In this document: piece after piece, positions 49,857 through 58,397 of the stretch
Numbering within the stretch: position 1 is the stretch's first letter
How the letters are laid out: every line of letters begins with the position of its first letter
Source of the DNA: Paludibacteraceae bacterium
GTDB lineage: Bacteria; Bacteroidota; Bacteroidia; Bacteroidales; Paludibacteraceae
Reading direction: 5' to 3'
DNA length: 59,766 nucleotides
Assembly (NCBI GenBank): GCA_017551025.1
Contig: JAFZNG010000002.1
Coordinates: 1 to 59,766, forward strand
Translations under genes and position numbers: made by a program
The notes under the pieces: model-generated
The model's database searches: none
Seen by the model: the letters and a program-made list of their open reading frames with translations, nothing else
Told to the model about the DNA's origin: nothing

Positions 49857-51539
49857 ATGAAAAAGATTTCATTTCTCATGGCGCTCATGGCCATTGTTAT
49901 GATGACCTCCTGCTCTAAGATTGTGGATAAGCCACAAGAGATTCAGGTTACTCCGGAAGACGTAGCCGTGGTAGGCGGCGAGATCAACGCAGACATCACC
50001 GGTACGTTCCCTCCGAAGAAATTCGCTCGCAAGGGTGAGTTGAAGGTAACCCCCGTGCTGAAGTACGGCGACAAGGAAGTACTGTCCGAGTCAGAGATGT
50101 ACGTTGGCGAGAAGGCCAAGGTAAATGGTAAGACCGTTTCGTACAAGAAGGGTGGTACCTATTCGCAATCCTGCCATTTCAAGTACACGCCCGACATGGA
50201 GGGTAAGGAGCTGAAGCTCTACCTGCGTTGCGAGGCTAAGTGCGGCAAGAAGGTATACGACATTCCTGACGTGCTGATTGCCGACGGTATCAATACCACG
50301 GCTACCCTGGCGCACACCGAGGAGCAGGCTGTGGTTACGCCCAGCAAGTTCCAGACCATCGTAGAGGAATTGACCGAAGCAGACATCAACTTCATTGTAG
50401 CACAGGCCAATCTGCGCGATAGCGAGCTTTCGGCCGAGGACATGAAGGCCCTGCTCGAGACGATCAAGGCTGCTAACAAGGACAAAGATCGTTCTATCTC
50501 TCAGGTAGAGATCTCCGGTTACGCCAGTCCGGAAGGTGGTCAGGACCTCAACGAGCGTTTGGCTACCAACCGTCAGGCCAACACCGAGCGCTACATCCGC
50601 GGCAAGGTGAACGGCAACCAGGCTCGCTATATCAGCAGCACCACGGCCGAAGACTGGGAAGGTTTCCGCGCCGAGTTGGAGCAGAGCGATATCCGCGACA
50701 AGGATCTCGTGATCCGCGTGCTGGAGATGTATAGCGACCCGGAGGAGCGTGAGGCACAAATCCGCGCACTGAGCCAAGTATATCCGGATATCGCCCGCGA
50801 GATTCTGCCTAAGCTGCGTCGTAGCCGCATCCTGGTAACAACGGCTATCATCGGCAAGTCCGACGAGCAACTGCTCCAAGAGGCACAAGCAAATCCGGAG
50901 TCCATGGACCTGGAAGAACTGCTCTACGCTGCTTCTATCGCGCCTACCGAGGCTGAGCAAATCGCACTCTACAAGAAGGCTGCTGAGTTGCACAACGACT
51001 ATCGCGCATACAACAACCTGGGTATGATTGCTTACAAGAACAACAAGTTGGACGAGGCTGAGCAGTACTACAAGAAAGCACTGGCTTTGGCTCCGAACAA
51101 TCCTGACGTAAACTACAACGCCGGTCTGGTTGATCTGGCTAAGGGCGATGTAGCCATGGCTGAGCAACACCTGGGTAAAGCTGCAGGCACCAAGGGTGAC
51201 CTGGATGGCGCACTCGGTACGCTCTACACGATGAAGGGTGACTACAATGCCGCTAAGAAATCCTACGGTACTGCCCGCTCCAACAATGCTGCTCTCCAGC
51301 AGATCATCGACAAGGACTATGCAGCTGCTCGTCAGACCCTGGAGCAGATCGAGGAGCCGAACGCCAAGACCGCTTATATCAAGGCTATCCTGGCAGCTCG
51401 CACCAACGATCGCGAGGGCGTTTACAGCAACATGCAGACCGCCGTTGCCGGTAACGCTGAGTACAAGAGCCGTGCAAAAGTGGACGTAGAGTTCGCTAAG
51501 TACAAAGAGGACGCTAAGTTCCAAGCTATCATTAAGTAA
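49857..51539 (+). CDS. OmpA-like/TPR lipoprotein
   Basis: 560 residues, lipobox MTSC (Cys about 19). The N-terminal 140 residues are beta-rich and Lys-rich. Residues about 165-330 include VEISGYASPEGGQDLNERLATNRQANTERYI, an OmpA-like signature, but lack the later RRVEI segment in canonical form (LRRSRILVTTAI instead). Residues about 345-480 hold two to three TPR units (AYNNLGMIAYKNNKLDEAEQYYKKALALAPNNPDVNYNAGLVDLAKGD). Probably a periplasmic envelope scaffold. The stop shares its last A with the ATG of the next small gene (TAATG). Confidence 0.85.
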   Translation: MKKISFLMALMAIVMMTSCSKIVDKPQEIQVTPEDVAVVGGEINADITGTFPPKKFARKGELKVTPVLKYGDKEVLSESEMYVGEKAKVNGKTVSYKKGGTYSQSCHFKYTPDMEGKELKLYLRCEAKCGKKVYDIPDVLIADGINTTATLAHTEEQAVVTPSKFQTIVEELTEADINFIVAQANLRDSELSAEDMKALLETIKAANKDKDRSISQVEISGYASPEGGQDLNERLATNRQANTERYIRGKVNGNQARYISSTTAEDWEGFRAELEQSDIRDKDLVIRVLEMYSDPEEREAQIRALSQVYPDIAREILPKLRRSRILVTTAIIGKSDEQLLQEAQANPESMDLEELLYAASIAPTEAEQIALYKKAAELHNDYRAYNNLGMIAYKNNKLDEAEQYYKKALALAPNNPDVNYNAGLVDLAKGDVAMAEQHLGKAAGTKGDLDGALGTLYTMKGDYNAAKKSYGTARSNNAALQQIIDKDYAAARQTLEQIEEPNAKTAYIKAILAARTNDREGVYSNMQTAVAGNAEYKSRAKVDVEFAKYKEDAKFQAIIK

Positions 51540-51772
51540 TGTCGGTATTATTTCCTAAAGTAAATAAACCGCGAGAGTGGGACTACCGTCCTATCTACTT
51601 TGACCCCGATAAGGAGGCGCGCAACGAACGACGTGCGCGCCTCCATCGAGGTTCGTTCCGCGAGGAACACGAGAAAAACATGACCACGCTGCGCAAACGG
51701 CAGCAGTCGAAACTGCTCTTATGGGTCGTACTGCTTGGTGCGCTGGTCATCGGATTTTATATCTTTCTATAA
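51539..51772 (+). CDS. Small basic membrane protein
   Basis: 77 residues. A charged N-terminal part (RPIYFDPDKEARNERRARLHRG) precedes one C-terminal transmembrane segment (about 58-77, LLLWVVLLGALVIGFYIFL). It is a tail-anchored small protein of a type common in Bacteroidales, located between the OmpA/TPR lipoprotein and mutL. The TAATG overlap with the upstream gene and 9-bp spacing to mutL support it as a real operon gene. Function unknown. Confidence 0.8.
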   Translation: MSVLFPKVNKPREWDYRPIYFDPDKEARNERRARLHRGSFREEHEKNMTTLRKRQQSKLLLWVVLLGALVIGFYIFL

Positions 51773-51781
51773 CCCGTTATT

Positions 51782-53566
51782 ATGGACATCGTCCACCTTC
51801 TACCTGACCACGTAGCCAACCAGATTGCCGCCGGAGAAGTAATCCAGCGGCCTGCTTCGTGTCTGAAGGAGTTGGTGGAGAACAGTCTGGATGCCGGAGC
51901 AACGAATATCCAGGTCATCGTGCGCGATGCCGGACGCACCCTGCTGCAGGTAATCGACAACGGCAAAGGCATGAGCCAGACCGATGCCCGCATGGCCTTT
52001 GAGCGCCACGCTACGAGCAAGATCAGCCGGGTAGACGATCTCTTCTCGTTGCGCACGATGGGTTTTCGTGGCGAAGCACTGGCCAGTATATGCGCCGTAG
52101 CGCAGGTGGAGTTGACTACCCGCCGCGAGGAAGACGAGGTTGGCGTACTGCTGGAGATCGACGGTTCGGAGGTAATCACGCAGGAGCCATGCGCCTGTCC
52201 GGTAGGAACGAATCTGAAGGTCAAAAACCTTTTCTATAACGTACCCGTACGGCGTAAGTTTCTCAAGACCGACCAGACCGAACTGCGCAACCTGCTCACC
52301 GAGTTTTATCATATCGTACTGGTCTATCCGAAGGTGCAATTCACCTTTGTCCACAACGACGAGGTACTGCTCGACCTACCCGTATCCAGCGAGAAGCAAC
52401 GTATCGAAGCTATCTTCGGTCGCAACAATGCCCGTCAGTTCACGAGCAACCTCATCGACCTGCATACCGACACCGACCTGGTATCGATACGCGGTTTCGT
52501 GAGCAAACCCGAGGCGAGCAGCAAGACTTCGCAGCAGTATTTCTTCGTCAACGGACGCTACATGCGTCACCCCTATTTCCACAAGGCCATACTGACCGCT
52601 TATTCGGGCATGTTGCCGGGAGATTATACGCCCTCGTATTTCATCTATTTTGATATCTCGCCGGAGGCTATCGATGTTAACATCCATCCCACAAAGACCG
52701 AGATCAAGTTTGCCGACGAGCAGACAATCTTCCAGATCCTGCTAGCCTCTGTACGCGAAGCGCTGGGTAAGTTCTCACTGGCACCTACGATCGATTTCGA
52801 CCGTGAGGGTGAGATAGAAATGCCGACCCTCAGTGCTGGTAGTTCGCGGATGCCAAACGGACCCGGGCTGCCGCATATTCAGGTAGATCCTACCTACAAT
52901 CCCTTCCGCCCTAAATCCAGCACACCCTCCGGTTGGAGCACACTCTACCCTGACCGTCCGACGGCTACTATGCCAAGTGCCGAACAGGCTCCGCTCTTTG
53001 AGGAGCAGAACATACCTACCGGCGTACCCTACCAGTACGCGGAGCGGTATATCCTATTGCCTACGCGTGAGGGACTGATGATTATCAATCAGCACCGCGC
53101 CCATATATGCGTGGAGTACCACGCACTGCTTCGTCAGTTGCAGGAACATACCGGCCTCAGCCAGCAGTTGCTATTCCAGGAGGTCATCGAACTGACTCCG
53201 GATGAGATAGCCTGTATGGAAACCATCGAGGATGATCTGCGCGCAATAGGTTTTGCCCTCGACCGCTTTAGCAAAACCGCTTACGGAATATCCGGCGTAC
53301 CCGCCCAATTGCAGCAAGGCGATGCGGTAATGCTCGTGCGCGATATTCTGCATGCTGTGATGGAAACGGATGCAAACGTAGCCCAAAAATGGCAGGAACA
53401 AATCGCACTGGCTATGGCGCGCAACATAGCTATTCCCTACGGTAAGACACTGAGCCAAGACGAGATGCAGGATCTATGCGACCGTCTGATGGCGCTCAAG
53501 AACTACGCACGTACACCCGATGGTAAGCGCGTCGTCACGCTACTCAGCGACAACGACCTCCCCTAA
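51782..53566 (+). CDS. mutL: DNA mismatch repair protein MutL
   Basis: 594 residues. GHKL ATPase motifs are NQIAAGEVIQRP, DNGKGM, MGFRGEALASI and VGTNLKVKNLFYNVPVRRKFLK. The C-terminal dimerisation domain starts about 400. Where endonuclease-type MutL has DQHAxxE, this protein has IINQHRAH with Asn436, and no CPHGRP-like motif is seen (AIPYGK instead). Other members of this phylum also deviate from the endonuclease type, usually keeping DQHRAH. MutL coordinates mismatch repair. Its 3' end overlaps the convergent miaB by 27 bp. Confidence 0.95.
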   Translation: MDIVHLLPDHVANQIAAGEVIQRPASCLKELVENSLDAGATNIQVIVRDAGRTLLQVIDNGKGMSQTDARMAFERHATSKISRVDDLFSLRTMGFRGEALASICAVAQVELTTRREEDEVGVLLEIDGSEVITQEPCACPVGTNLKVKNLFYNVPVRRKFLKTDQTELRNLLTEFYHIVLVYPKVQFTFVHNDEVLLDLPVSSEKQRIEAIFGRNNARQFTSNLIDLHTDTDLVSIRGFVSKPEASSKTSQQYFFVNGRYMRHPYFHKAILTAYSGMLPGDYTPSYFIYFDISPEAIDVNIHPTKTEIKFADEQTIFQILLASVREALGKFSLAPTIDFDREGEIEMPTLSAGSSRMPNGPGLPHIQVDPTYNPFRPKSSTPSGWSTLYPDRPTATMPSAEQAPLFEEQNIPTGVPYQYAERYILLPTREGLMIINQHRAHICVEYHALLRQLQEHTGLSQQLLFQEVIELTPDEIACMETIEDDLRAIGFALDRFSKTAYGISGVPAQLQQGDAVMLVRDILHAVMETDANVAQKWQEQIALAMARNIAIPYGKTLSQDEMQDLCDRLMALKNYARTPDGKRVVTLLSDNDLP

Positions 53567-54865
53567 CAATGTAGCTGCCGAGGCCGACGTGATACGCACG
53601 TTGACCAATTCGCCTATATGACGTCCCGCACGCGGGAAGACAACGGTCTTGTACTGACTTGTGCGGCCAAACATATCATCATGGCTGCGCTTGGAGAATC
53701 CTTCTACCAACACTTCTACCGTACGACCTATCTCGCGCTGGTTGGAGGCCAGCGACAATTCGGATTGCAGGGCAATGATCTCGTTCAGTCGGCGCACTTT
53801 CTCCTCCTCCGGGATATTATCCGGCAGGTGTTTGCTGGCATAGGTGCCCGGACGCTCGGAGTACTTGAACATAAAGGCGGTATCGAATCCTACCTCGCGC
53901 ATGAGGCTGAGGGTCTGCTGATGGTCCTCGAGCGTCTCGCCATGGAAACCGCAGAAGACATCCGTACCGATTGTAGCATCGGGAAGAATACGACGAATGG
54001 CTGCTATACGATCCAGATACCACTCACGGGTATATTTACGATTCATGGCCTTTAGGATGGCATTACTACCCGACTGCACCGGTAGATGAATAAACTTGCA
54101 CAGGTTCGGATAACGGGCAATAGTCTCCAGCGTACGATCCGACATATCCTTGGGGTGCGAGGTCGTAAAGCGGATACGCATATCGGGCACTGCCTCGGCT
54201 ACGATGGCCAACAAGTCCGGAAATTCGATCTCCTGATAGTGATAAGAATTGACATTTTGGCCGAGTAGGGTCAACTCCTTGTAGCCCTTTGCCTGCAGGT
54301 CTTTTACTTCACGCAGGATCGATTCTACATCGCGGCTACGTTCACGTCCACGGGTATAGGGTACCACGCAGTAGCTGCAGAAATTATTGCAACCGCGCAT
54401 AATAGAGACAAAGCCGGATATCGTCTTGCCCAGGCGGGCAGGCAGTACGTCGCGATAGGTCTCGGTCGTACTGAGCGTCACGTTGACAGGCTTGAAGCCT
54501 TGCTCGCATTGCGCGATGAGGTTCGGAATATCCATATAGGCATCTGGCCCGGCCACGAAATCTACGCCGCACCGGTCGATCAGTTCCTGCCCCATCCGCT
54601 CGGCCATACAACCGATTACGCCGATTAATTGGCTCTTGGCTTTTGGCTGTTGGCTTTTAGGTTTAGCTTGGAGTTCCTGCAGGCGATGACGCACTTTCTG
54701 CTCGGCATTGTCTCGGATCGAACAAGTATTCAGCAGCAGCACATCCGCCTCATCCATTTGGTCGGTATACTGTGCATCGGTCGTCGTCATAATAGCTGCT
54801 ACAACCTCGCTATCTGCCACGTTCATCTGGCATCCATAGGTCTCTATATAGAATTTTTTAGCCAT
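53540..54865 (-). CDS. miaB: tRNA-2-methylthio-N6-isopentenyladenosine synthase
   Basis: 441 residues. UPF0004 domain (FYIETYGCQMNVADSE and TCSIRDNAEQKV), radical SAM motif CNNFCSYCVVPYTRG, and a C-terminal TRAM domain. It methylthiolates i6A37 of tRNAs using two 4Fe-4S clusters. ATG 54865 matches the family. Residues about 67-79 (AKPKSQQPKAKSQ), just before LIGVIGCMAER, look like a low-complexity insert encoded by TTGGC/TTTTGGC words. The 3' end overlaps mutL. Confidence 0.95.
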   Translation of the reverse strand: MAKKFYIETYGCQMNVADSEVVAAIMTTTDAQYTDQMDEADVLLLNTCSIRDNAEQKVRHRLQELQAKPKSQQPKAKSQLIGVIGCMAERMGQELIDRCGVDFVAGPDAYMDIPNLIAQCEQGFKPVNVTLSTTETYRDVLPARLGKTISGFVSIMRGCNNFCSYCVVPYTRGRERSRDVESILREVKDLQAKGYKELTLLGQNVNSYHYQEIEFPDLLAIVAEAVPDMRIRFTTSHPKDMSDRTLETIARYPNLCKFIHLPVQSGSNAILKAMNRKYTREWYLDRIAAIRRILPDATIGTDVFCGFHGETLEDHQQTLSLMREVGFDTAFMFKYSERPGTYASKHLPDNIPEEEKVRRLNEIIALQSELSLASNQREIGRTVEVLVEGFSKRSHDDMFGRTSQYKTVVFPRAGRHIGELVNVRITSASAATLLGEVVVAE

Positions 54866-54913
54866 TTTTAGTAAAAAAATACGTTTTTTCTTGCGTATGT
54901 CAAAATTTTGTAG

Positions 54914-54921
54914 TACCTTTG
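54914..54921 (+). promoter_or_regulatory. -7 box of tRNA-Pro
   Basis: TACCTTTG, 21 nt before the mature 5' end of the tRNA. Confidence 0.7.
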
Positions 54922-54942
54922 CACCCGCTTTTGAAAAAGCGA

Positions 54943-55016
54943 CGGGATGTGGCGCAGTCCGGTAGCGCAACGGTCTGGGGGACCGGAGGTCGCAAGTTCA
55001 AATCTTGTCATCCCGA
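54943..55016 (+). tRNA. tRNA-Pro (GGG)
   Basis: 74-nt cloverleaf. Acceptor CGGGATG pairs with CATCCCG, D arm GCGC/GCGC, anticodon loop CTGGGGG with anticodon GGG, T arm GCAAG-TTCAAAT-CTTGT. No CCA is encoded. Reads CCC/CCU. The first anticodon-stem pair is A-G, a mismatch. Confidence 0.93.
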
Positions 55017-55017
55017 C

Positions 55018-55053
55018 GAAGAAGAGAGGTCGTAAGACTTCTCTTCTTTTTTT
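55018..55053 (+). terminator. Terminator after tRNA-Pro
   Basis: GAAGAAGAGAGGTC-GTAA-GACTTCTCTTC followed by seven T. It has a stem of about 11 bp with one G-T pair. The convergent porW-like gene stops 16 bp beyond it. Confidence 0.9.
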
Positions 55054-55068
55054 GTTTCAAAGAGCGCG

Positions 55069-57615
55069 TTACCGAGTGGTAGGTTCTATCTCATTGGTTG
55101 CCATAAATTCAGCAAGCACAGGATTGTTGCGTATCAGGCCTATCCACCATGTTGCTTCTTTTTGCGTATCAAACGGTCCTACCTCCAGGGCAAGTCGGCC
55201 GTCGGCGGTCGTCTGACGCCGCAACTCAAAGTCACGCAACAGGAAGACCTCGAAGTTGTAGAGCGCCACTTCATACTGGAGTTGGTTGAAGAGCTGTTCA
55301 TCCTGGCGCGGTAGCACAAGCAGCACCACCGGTTTTTGTTCCTCTATCGAGATATCTCCTGCCTTCGCAGCTTCCTCTTCAGCCGCCTTGGCTGCTTCGT
55401 CAGCCGCTTTCTGGCGTGCATCGGCCAGGTCGTCTTGTCCACCACCCTTCTGGGTCTCCGCACCTTGTCCCATGAGCGCGAGCATATCCTTGGCGCGTGC
55501 ACTCAGTTCGTGGGTAGGATACTGTTCTACCATACGGCGCAACTCTTCTACAAAGGCTGCCTGTCCTTCGGTGCGGGCTTTCGCTACCGCCGCCAGGAAT
55601 AGGAATCGCGGCAGGATCTGCTGCTGGTCGGTCTCGCCGGCTATAGTGACGGCCGTCTCGGCATCCGATTTAACCTGGGTATATTGACGGGCACGGAAGG
55701 CGGCATAGGTGGTCTCGTAGAGCGAGTCAAGCCGTGCGGTGATCTCGGGCCATTGGTCTATCAGCTGCGGCCGCGGGCGGTTCGGACAACGCTCATCGAG
55801 CGTCACCAGCGTTTGGTCGGCCAGCGCCGTATCGCGCAGGTCATAGCGGTAGATTCGCTCCATCTGGGTGAGCGCATCACATATGAGACTATCCGAAGCC
55901 TGCAATTCAGCCTCGGTATGAGGTATCTGCTGGTAGTACATACGCACCGTCGCATCGAGTGTATCGAGCGGATCGGGAGCTACAGTGGAGTCGTTGAGCG
56001 TCAGACTGTCGGTCTCTGCATCATACGTATCCGTCTCGCTCTCGGTGGGCAGCACGCTGACCGACTTAGAGAGTCGGCGCCAATGGTCCTCCAACTGGCG
56101 ATTACCCCAAGTGCGTTGGAACTGCTGACGGCCTTGGCGAATGAGCTGGGCATTATAGAAATACCAGGCGGCTGCCTGTGCACCTCCGCCACCCAGCATG
56201 TTTTGGGTATTGACACTCAGTGGTCCTTCGTCCAGTTCTTTATCGCGTGCCTCCTGCGCCATCTTGATCGAATCACGTCGGCGTTGCTCTTCCTGCTCAC
56301 GGATGAGTCGATGAATCACGGCCAACTGCTCCTCGTCACTCAGTCGGCTGAGTTGCTGGAGCGAGTCCTGGAGCGTAACGGTATTGACATGCGTGATGAG
56401 TTGGTCGAGTACCTCCGAGCGGGCCTGCAGACGGCGATACTCGTCGTGTTCGGTCGAGAAGATCGTGAGAGCCTCGCGGTAGCAGGGTTGCGCTTCGGTA
56501 TACTGTTTGCGCTCGAAATAGAGGTCGCCTGCACGCACCAAGATACCGGCCTTGTCGAGCGTAGCCGATTTGGCGGTGTCGATCGCCTGTTGATAGAGCG
56601 CCAGCGCACGGAGCGTATCGCCCGAGGCGAGCCATATATTGGCCATCGTACCGTAGAGTACGTCCTGATGATCCTTGTGCTTGGATTGGCGCGTCATCTG
56701 ACGCAGACTCTTCAAGCCGGCTTTGCCACGCAGTTCGGCCATGTTAAGACGGGCATGAAAGTCCATGACGGTAGGTGGCGCGAGTCGTATTACGCGGCGG
56801 TAGGCATCGATTGCCTCCTGGCGCTGCCCTTGCGACTGGTAGAGTTGGGCCAGTACGTATTGGAAACGGGGACGATAGACCTTGCGTTTCTCGTGTGGCA
56901 CCGCTATCTTGAGGAAAGGGATCGCCTGGCGGTACTGCTTGGCGTGGATCAGTACATCGGCCGAGGTGGCGCCGTAGAGGTGGGCATGCTTTTGCTTGAG
57001 TGCATCTTGCTGCACCTTGCTAAGCATATCTTCTGCCTCGTACTGCCATCCCAATTCGGCATACGCACGCGCTACCATCAGTTGGCAGCGGGCGATGACA
57101 TCCGGGTCGTAACTGTAGTGACGGATAACGTAGTTGAACGTACCTACAGAACCCAGGAAGTCTCCTTTATGAAATTCTGCCTCACCTAAGCGTATCCACG
57201 CTTCGGAGAGGACAGCGTTGAATTCTTCTTGTTTGAGCCACTCGCGATATTTCGGATCGTTGCGGCGTTTGGGGTCGGGTTTAGGTTTCGCTTTGATAGA
57301 ATGGAGTTTGATGGACTTACGGCATTTTTCAATCGTGCGGTCCATCTGTGAGGTAGCCGCTTGGGCGGCCTTATGGTCGCTGACGGGATAGAGGGCGAGT
57401 ACGCCCGTGTAGTCATCCTCAGCAGCTTTCTGGATAGCGCGCAGTCCGTCCTCATAGGCGATGTTGCCGTTGTAGAGGATATTGTAGCGCACCTTGGTCT
57501 GATGGAAGGAGCGCGACGCGCGAGTGTTCTTCTGCGTAGAACAAGCAGACAATAATATTAGTCCCGCGAGGACTACTACAGAGAAGATGTTATATTTTAT
57601 ATTTGATATTTTCAA
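55069..57615 (-). CDS. porW: PorW/SprE-type TPR lipoprotein of T9SS
   Basis: 848 residues, signal ending at lipobox LSAC (Cys about 25). TPR-like helices run from about 125 to 420 (AWIRLGEAEFHKGDFLGSVGTFNYVIRHY, YVLAQLYQSQGQRQEAIDAYRRVIRLAP, ILVRAGDLYFERKQYTEAQPCYREAL). A charged region about 425-470 precedes the diagnostic NMLGGGGAQAAAWYFYNAQLIRQGRQQFQRTWGNRQLEDHWRRLSK-type segment (shown here in part), followed by acidic and TPR-like tail regions. These match SprE/PorW lipoproteins needed for type IX secretion and gliding. No in-frame ATG precedes the signal peptide, so TTG 57615 is proposed. A word spacer separates it from tsaB. Confidence 0.82.
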   Translation of the reverse strand: MKISNIKYNIFSVVVLAGLILLSACSTQKNTRASRSFHQTKVRYNILYNGNIAYEDGLRAIQKAAEDDYTGVLALYPVSDHKAAQAATSQMDRTIEKCRKSIKLHSIKAKPKPDPKRRNDPKYREWLKQEEFNAVLSEAWIRLGEAEFHKGDFLGSVGTFNYVIRHYSYDPDVIARCQLMVARAYAELGWQYEAEDMLSKVQQDALKQKHAHLYGATSADVLIHAKQYRQAIPFLKIAVPHEKRKVYRPRFQYVLAQLYQSQGQRQEAIDAYRRVIRLAPPTVMDFHARLNMAELRGKAGLKSLRQMTRQSKHKDHQDVLYGTMANIWLASGDTLRALALYQQAIDTAKSATLDKAGILVRAGDLYFERKQYTEAQPCYREALTIFSTEHDEYRRLQARSEVLDQLITHVNTVTLQDSLQQLSRLSDEEQLAVIHRLIREQEEQRRRDSIKMAQEARDKELDEGPLSVNTQNMLGGGGAQAAAWYFYNAQLIRQGRQQFQRTWGNRQLEDHWRRLSKSVSVLPTESETDTYDAETDSLTLNDSTVAPDPLDTLDATVRMYYQQIPHTEAELQASDSLICDALTQMERIYRYDLRDTALADQTLVTLDERCPNRPRPQLIDQWPEITARLDSLYETTYAAFRARQYTQVKSDAETAVTIAGETDQQQILPRFLFLAAVAKARTEGQAAFVEELRRMVEQYPTHELSARAKDMLALMGQGAETQKGGGQDDLADARQKAADEAAKAAEEEAAKAGDISIEEQKPVVLLVLPRQDEQLFNQLQYEVALYNFEVFLLRDFELRRQTTADGRLALEVGPFDTQKEATWWIGLIRNNPVLAEFMATNEIEPTTR

Positions 57616-57622
57616 TGTATTT

Positions 57623-57657
57623 CGTTATTACGTAATTACGTCATTTCGTAATTACGA
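57623..57657. repeat. CGTAATTACG word between tsaB and porW-like gene
   Basis: CGTTATTACG, CGTAATTACG, TCATTTCG and TAATTACG fill the gap after the tsaB stop (57661-57663) up to the porW-like start at 57615. The 13-mer ACGTAATTACGTC (57630-57642) is the reverse complement of one in the pta-ackA spacer. Confidence 0.8.
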
Positions 57658-57660
57658 CAA

Positions 57661-58389
57661 TTATTTTAGGCCTTTGACATGGCTCGGCGCAGCGATGAAC
57701 TCTTTTAGATAGTAGGGTTCGTAGTAAGCGATATCATTCGCCTTTAGCCCTTTGCCTTTAGCCACTTCTTCTTCGGCCAATCGTCCCATATATTGTGCAT
57801 CGGGTACAATGTCGGGAATATAATGCCAGTTGGGGCTTTTCAGGACCTCCTGGCACTTCGTCGCACCATCACCGAAGTAGTAGAACTCCCGCTCACCGCT
57901 CACCGATAACCGCTCACCGTTAATCAACGACCCTTCATTCTCAACTACCACGGCGCGGGCCTCTTTCGCCTTTAAACTTTCAACTTTCACCTCTGCGCTA
58001 TACAGCGCAGTATATACTTCCATCCTTCTGGCATCAATCATCGGACATAGAAGTCCGTCCTCCACGTGCGCATGCGCCCTCGCGCTCGCGCACATTATTT
58101 CTAAGGTATTAATAGGCAGTAAGGGCACCTGCCATCCATAGCAAAGGCCTTTTGCCAGACTGGTACCGATACGTAGGCCTGTATAACTGCCGGGACCGGC
58201 ACTGAGTGCCACAGCCTCTATTCGCAGTCCCTTAGCCGACACCTCCGCCAGCAATTCGTCCACATAACGAGGAAGCAAGCGGGCATGATTCGCTTCTCCC
58301 AGAGAGATACGCGTGCTTGTCGGCACGCCATCCTTGCAGATGGCGGCCGAACAAACTTGCGTACTGGTTTCGATACAAAGTATCGTCAT
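57661..58389 (-). CDS. tsaB: tRNA threonylcarbamoyladenosine protein TsaB
   Basis: 242 residues. ASKHA-fold protein with ILCIETSTQVCSAAI (3-17), ALSAGPGSYTGLRIGTSLAKGL (61-82) and PMIDARRMEVYTALY. TsaB partners TsaD in t6A37 formation on tRNA. Three segments have biased composition and are encoded by words also found in spacers: KVESLKAKEA (about 135-145), LINGERLSVSGERE (155-168) and VAKGKGLKAND (209-219). The last codons VKGLK and stop also lie in an AAAGGCCTAAAATAA word. Confidence 0.93.
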   Translation of the reverse strand: MTILCIETSTQVCSAAICKDGVPTSTRISLGEANHARLLPRYVDELLAEVSAKGLRIEAVALSAGPGSYTGLRIGTSLAKGLCYGWQVPLLPINTLEIMCASARAHAHVEDGLLCPMIDARRMEVYTALYSAEVKVESLKAKEARAVVVENEGSLINGERLSVSGEREFYYFGDGATKCQEVLKSPNWHYIPDIVPDAQYMGRLAEEEVAKGKGLKANDIAYYEPYYLKEFIAAPSHVKGLK

Positions 58390-58397
58390 AGCGTTAA

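Noticed and set aside
50091-51524. Long minus-strand frame antisense to the OmpA/TPR lipoprotein
   Set aside because: Leu/Val/Ser-rich reverse reading of a well-supported gene; no domain and no start signals.
55684-57189. Long open frame on the plus strand antisense to the porW-like gene
   Set aside because: It mirrors the strong TPR lipoprotein frame on the opposite strand, has no family motifs and no promoter.
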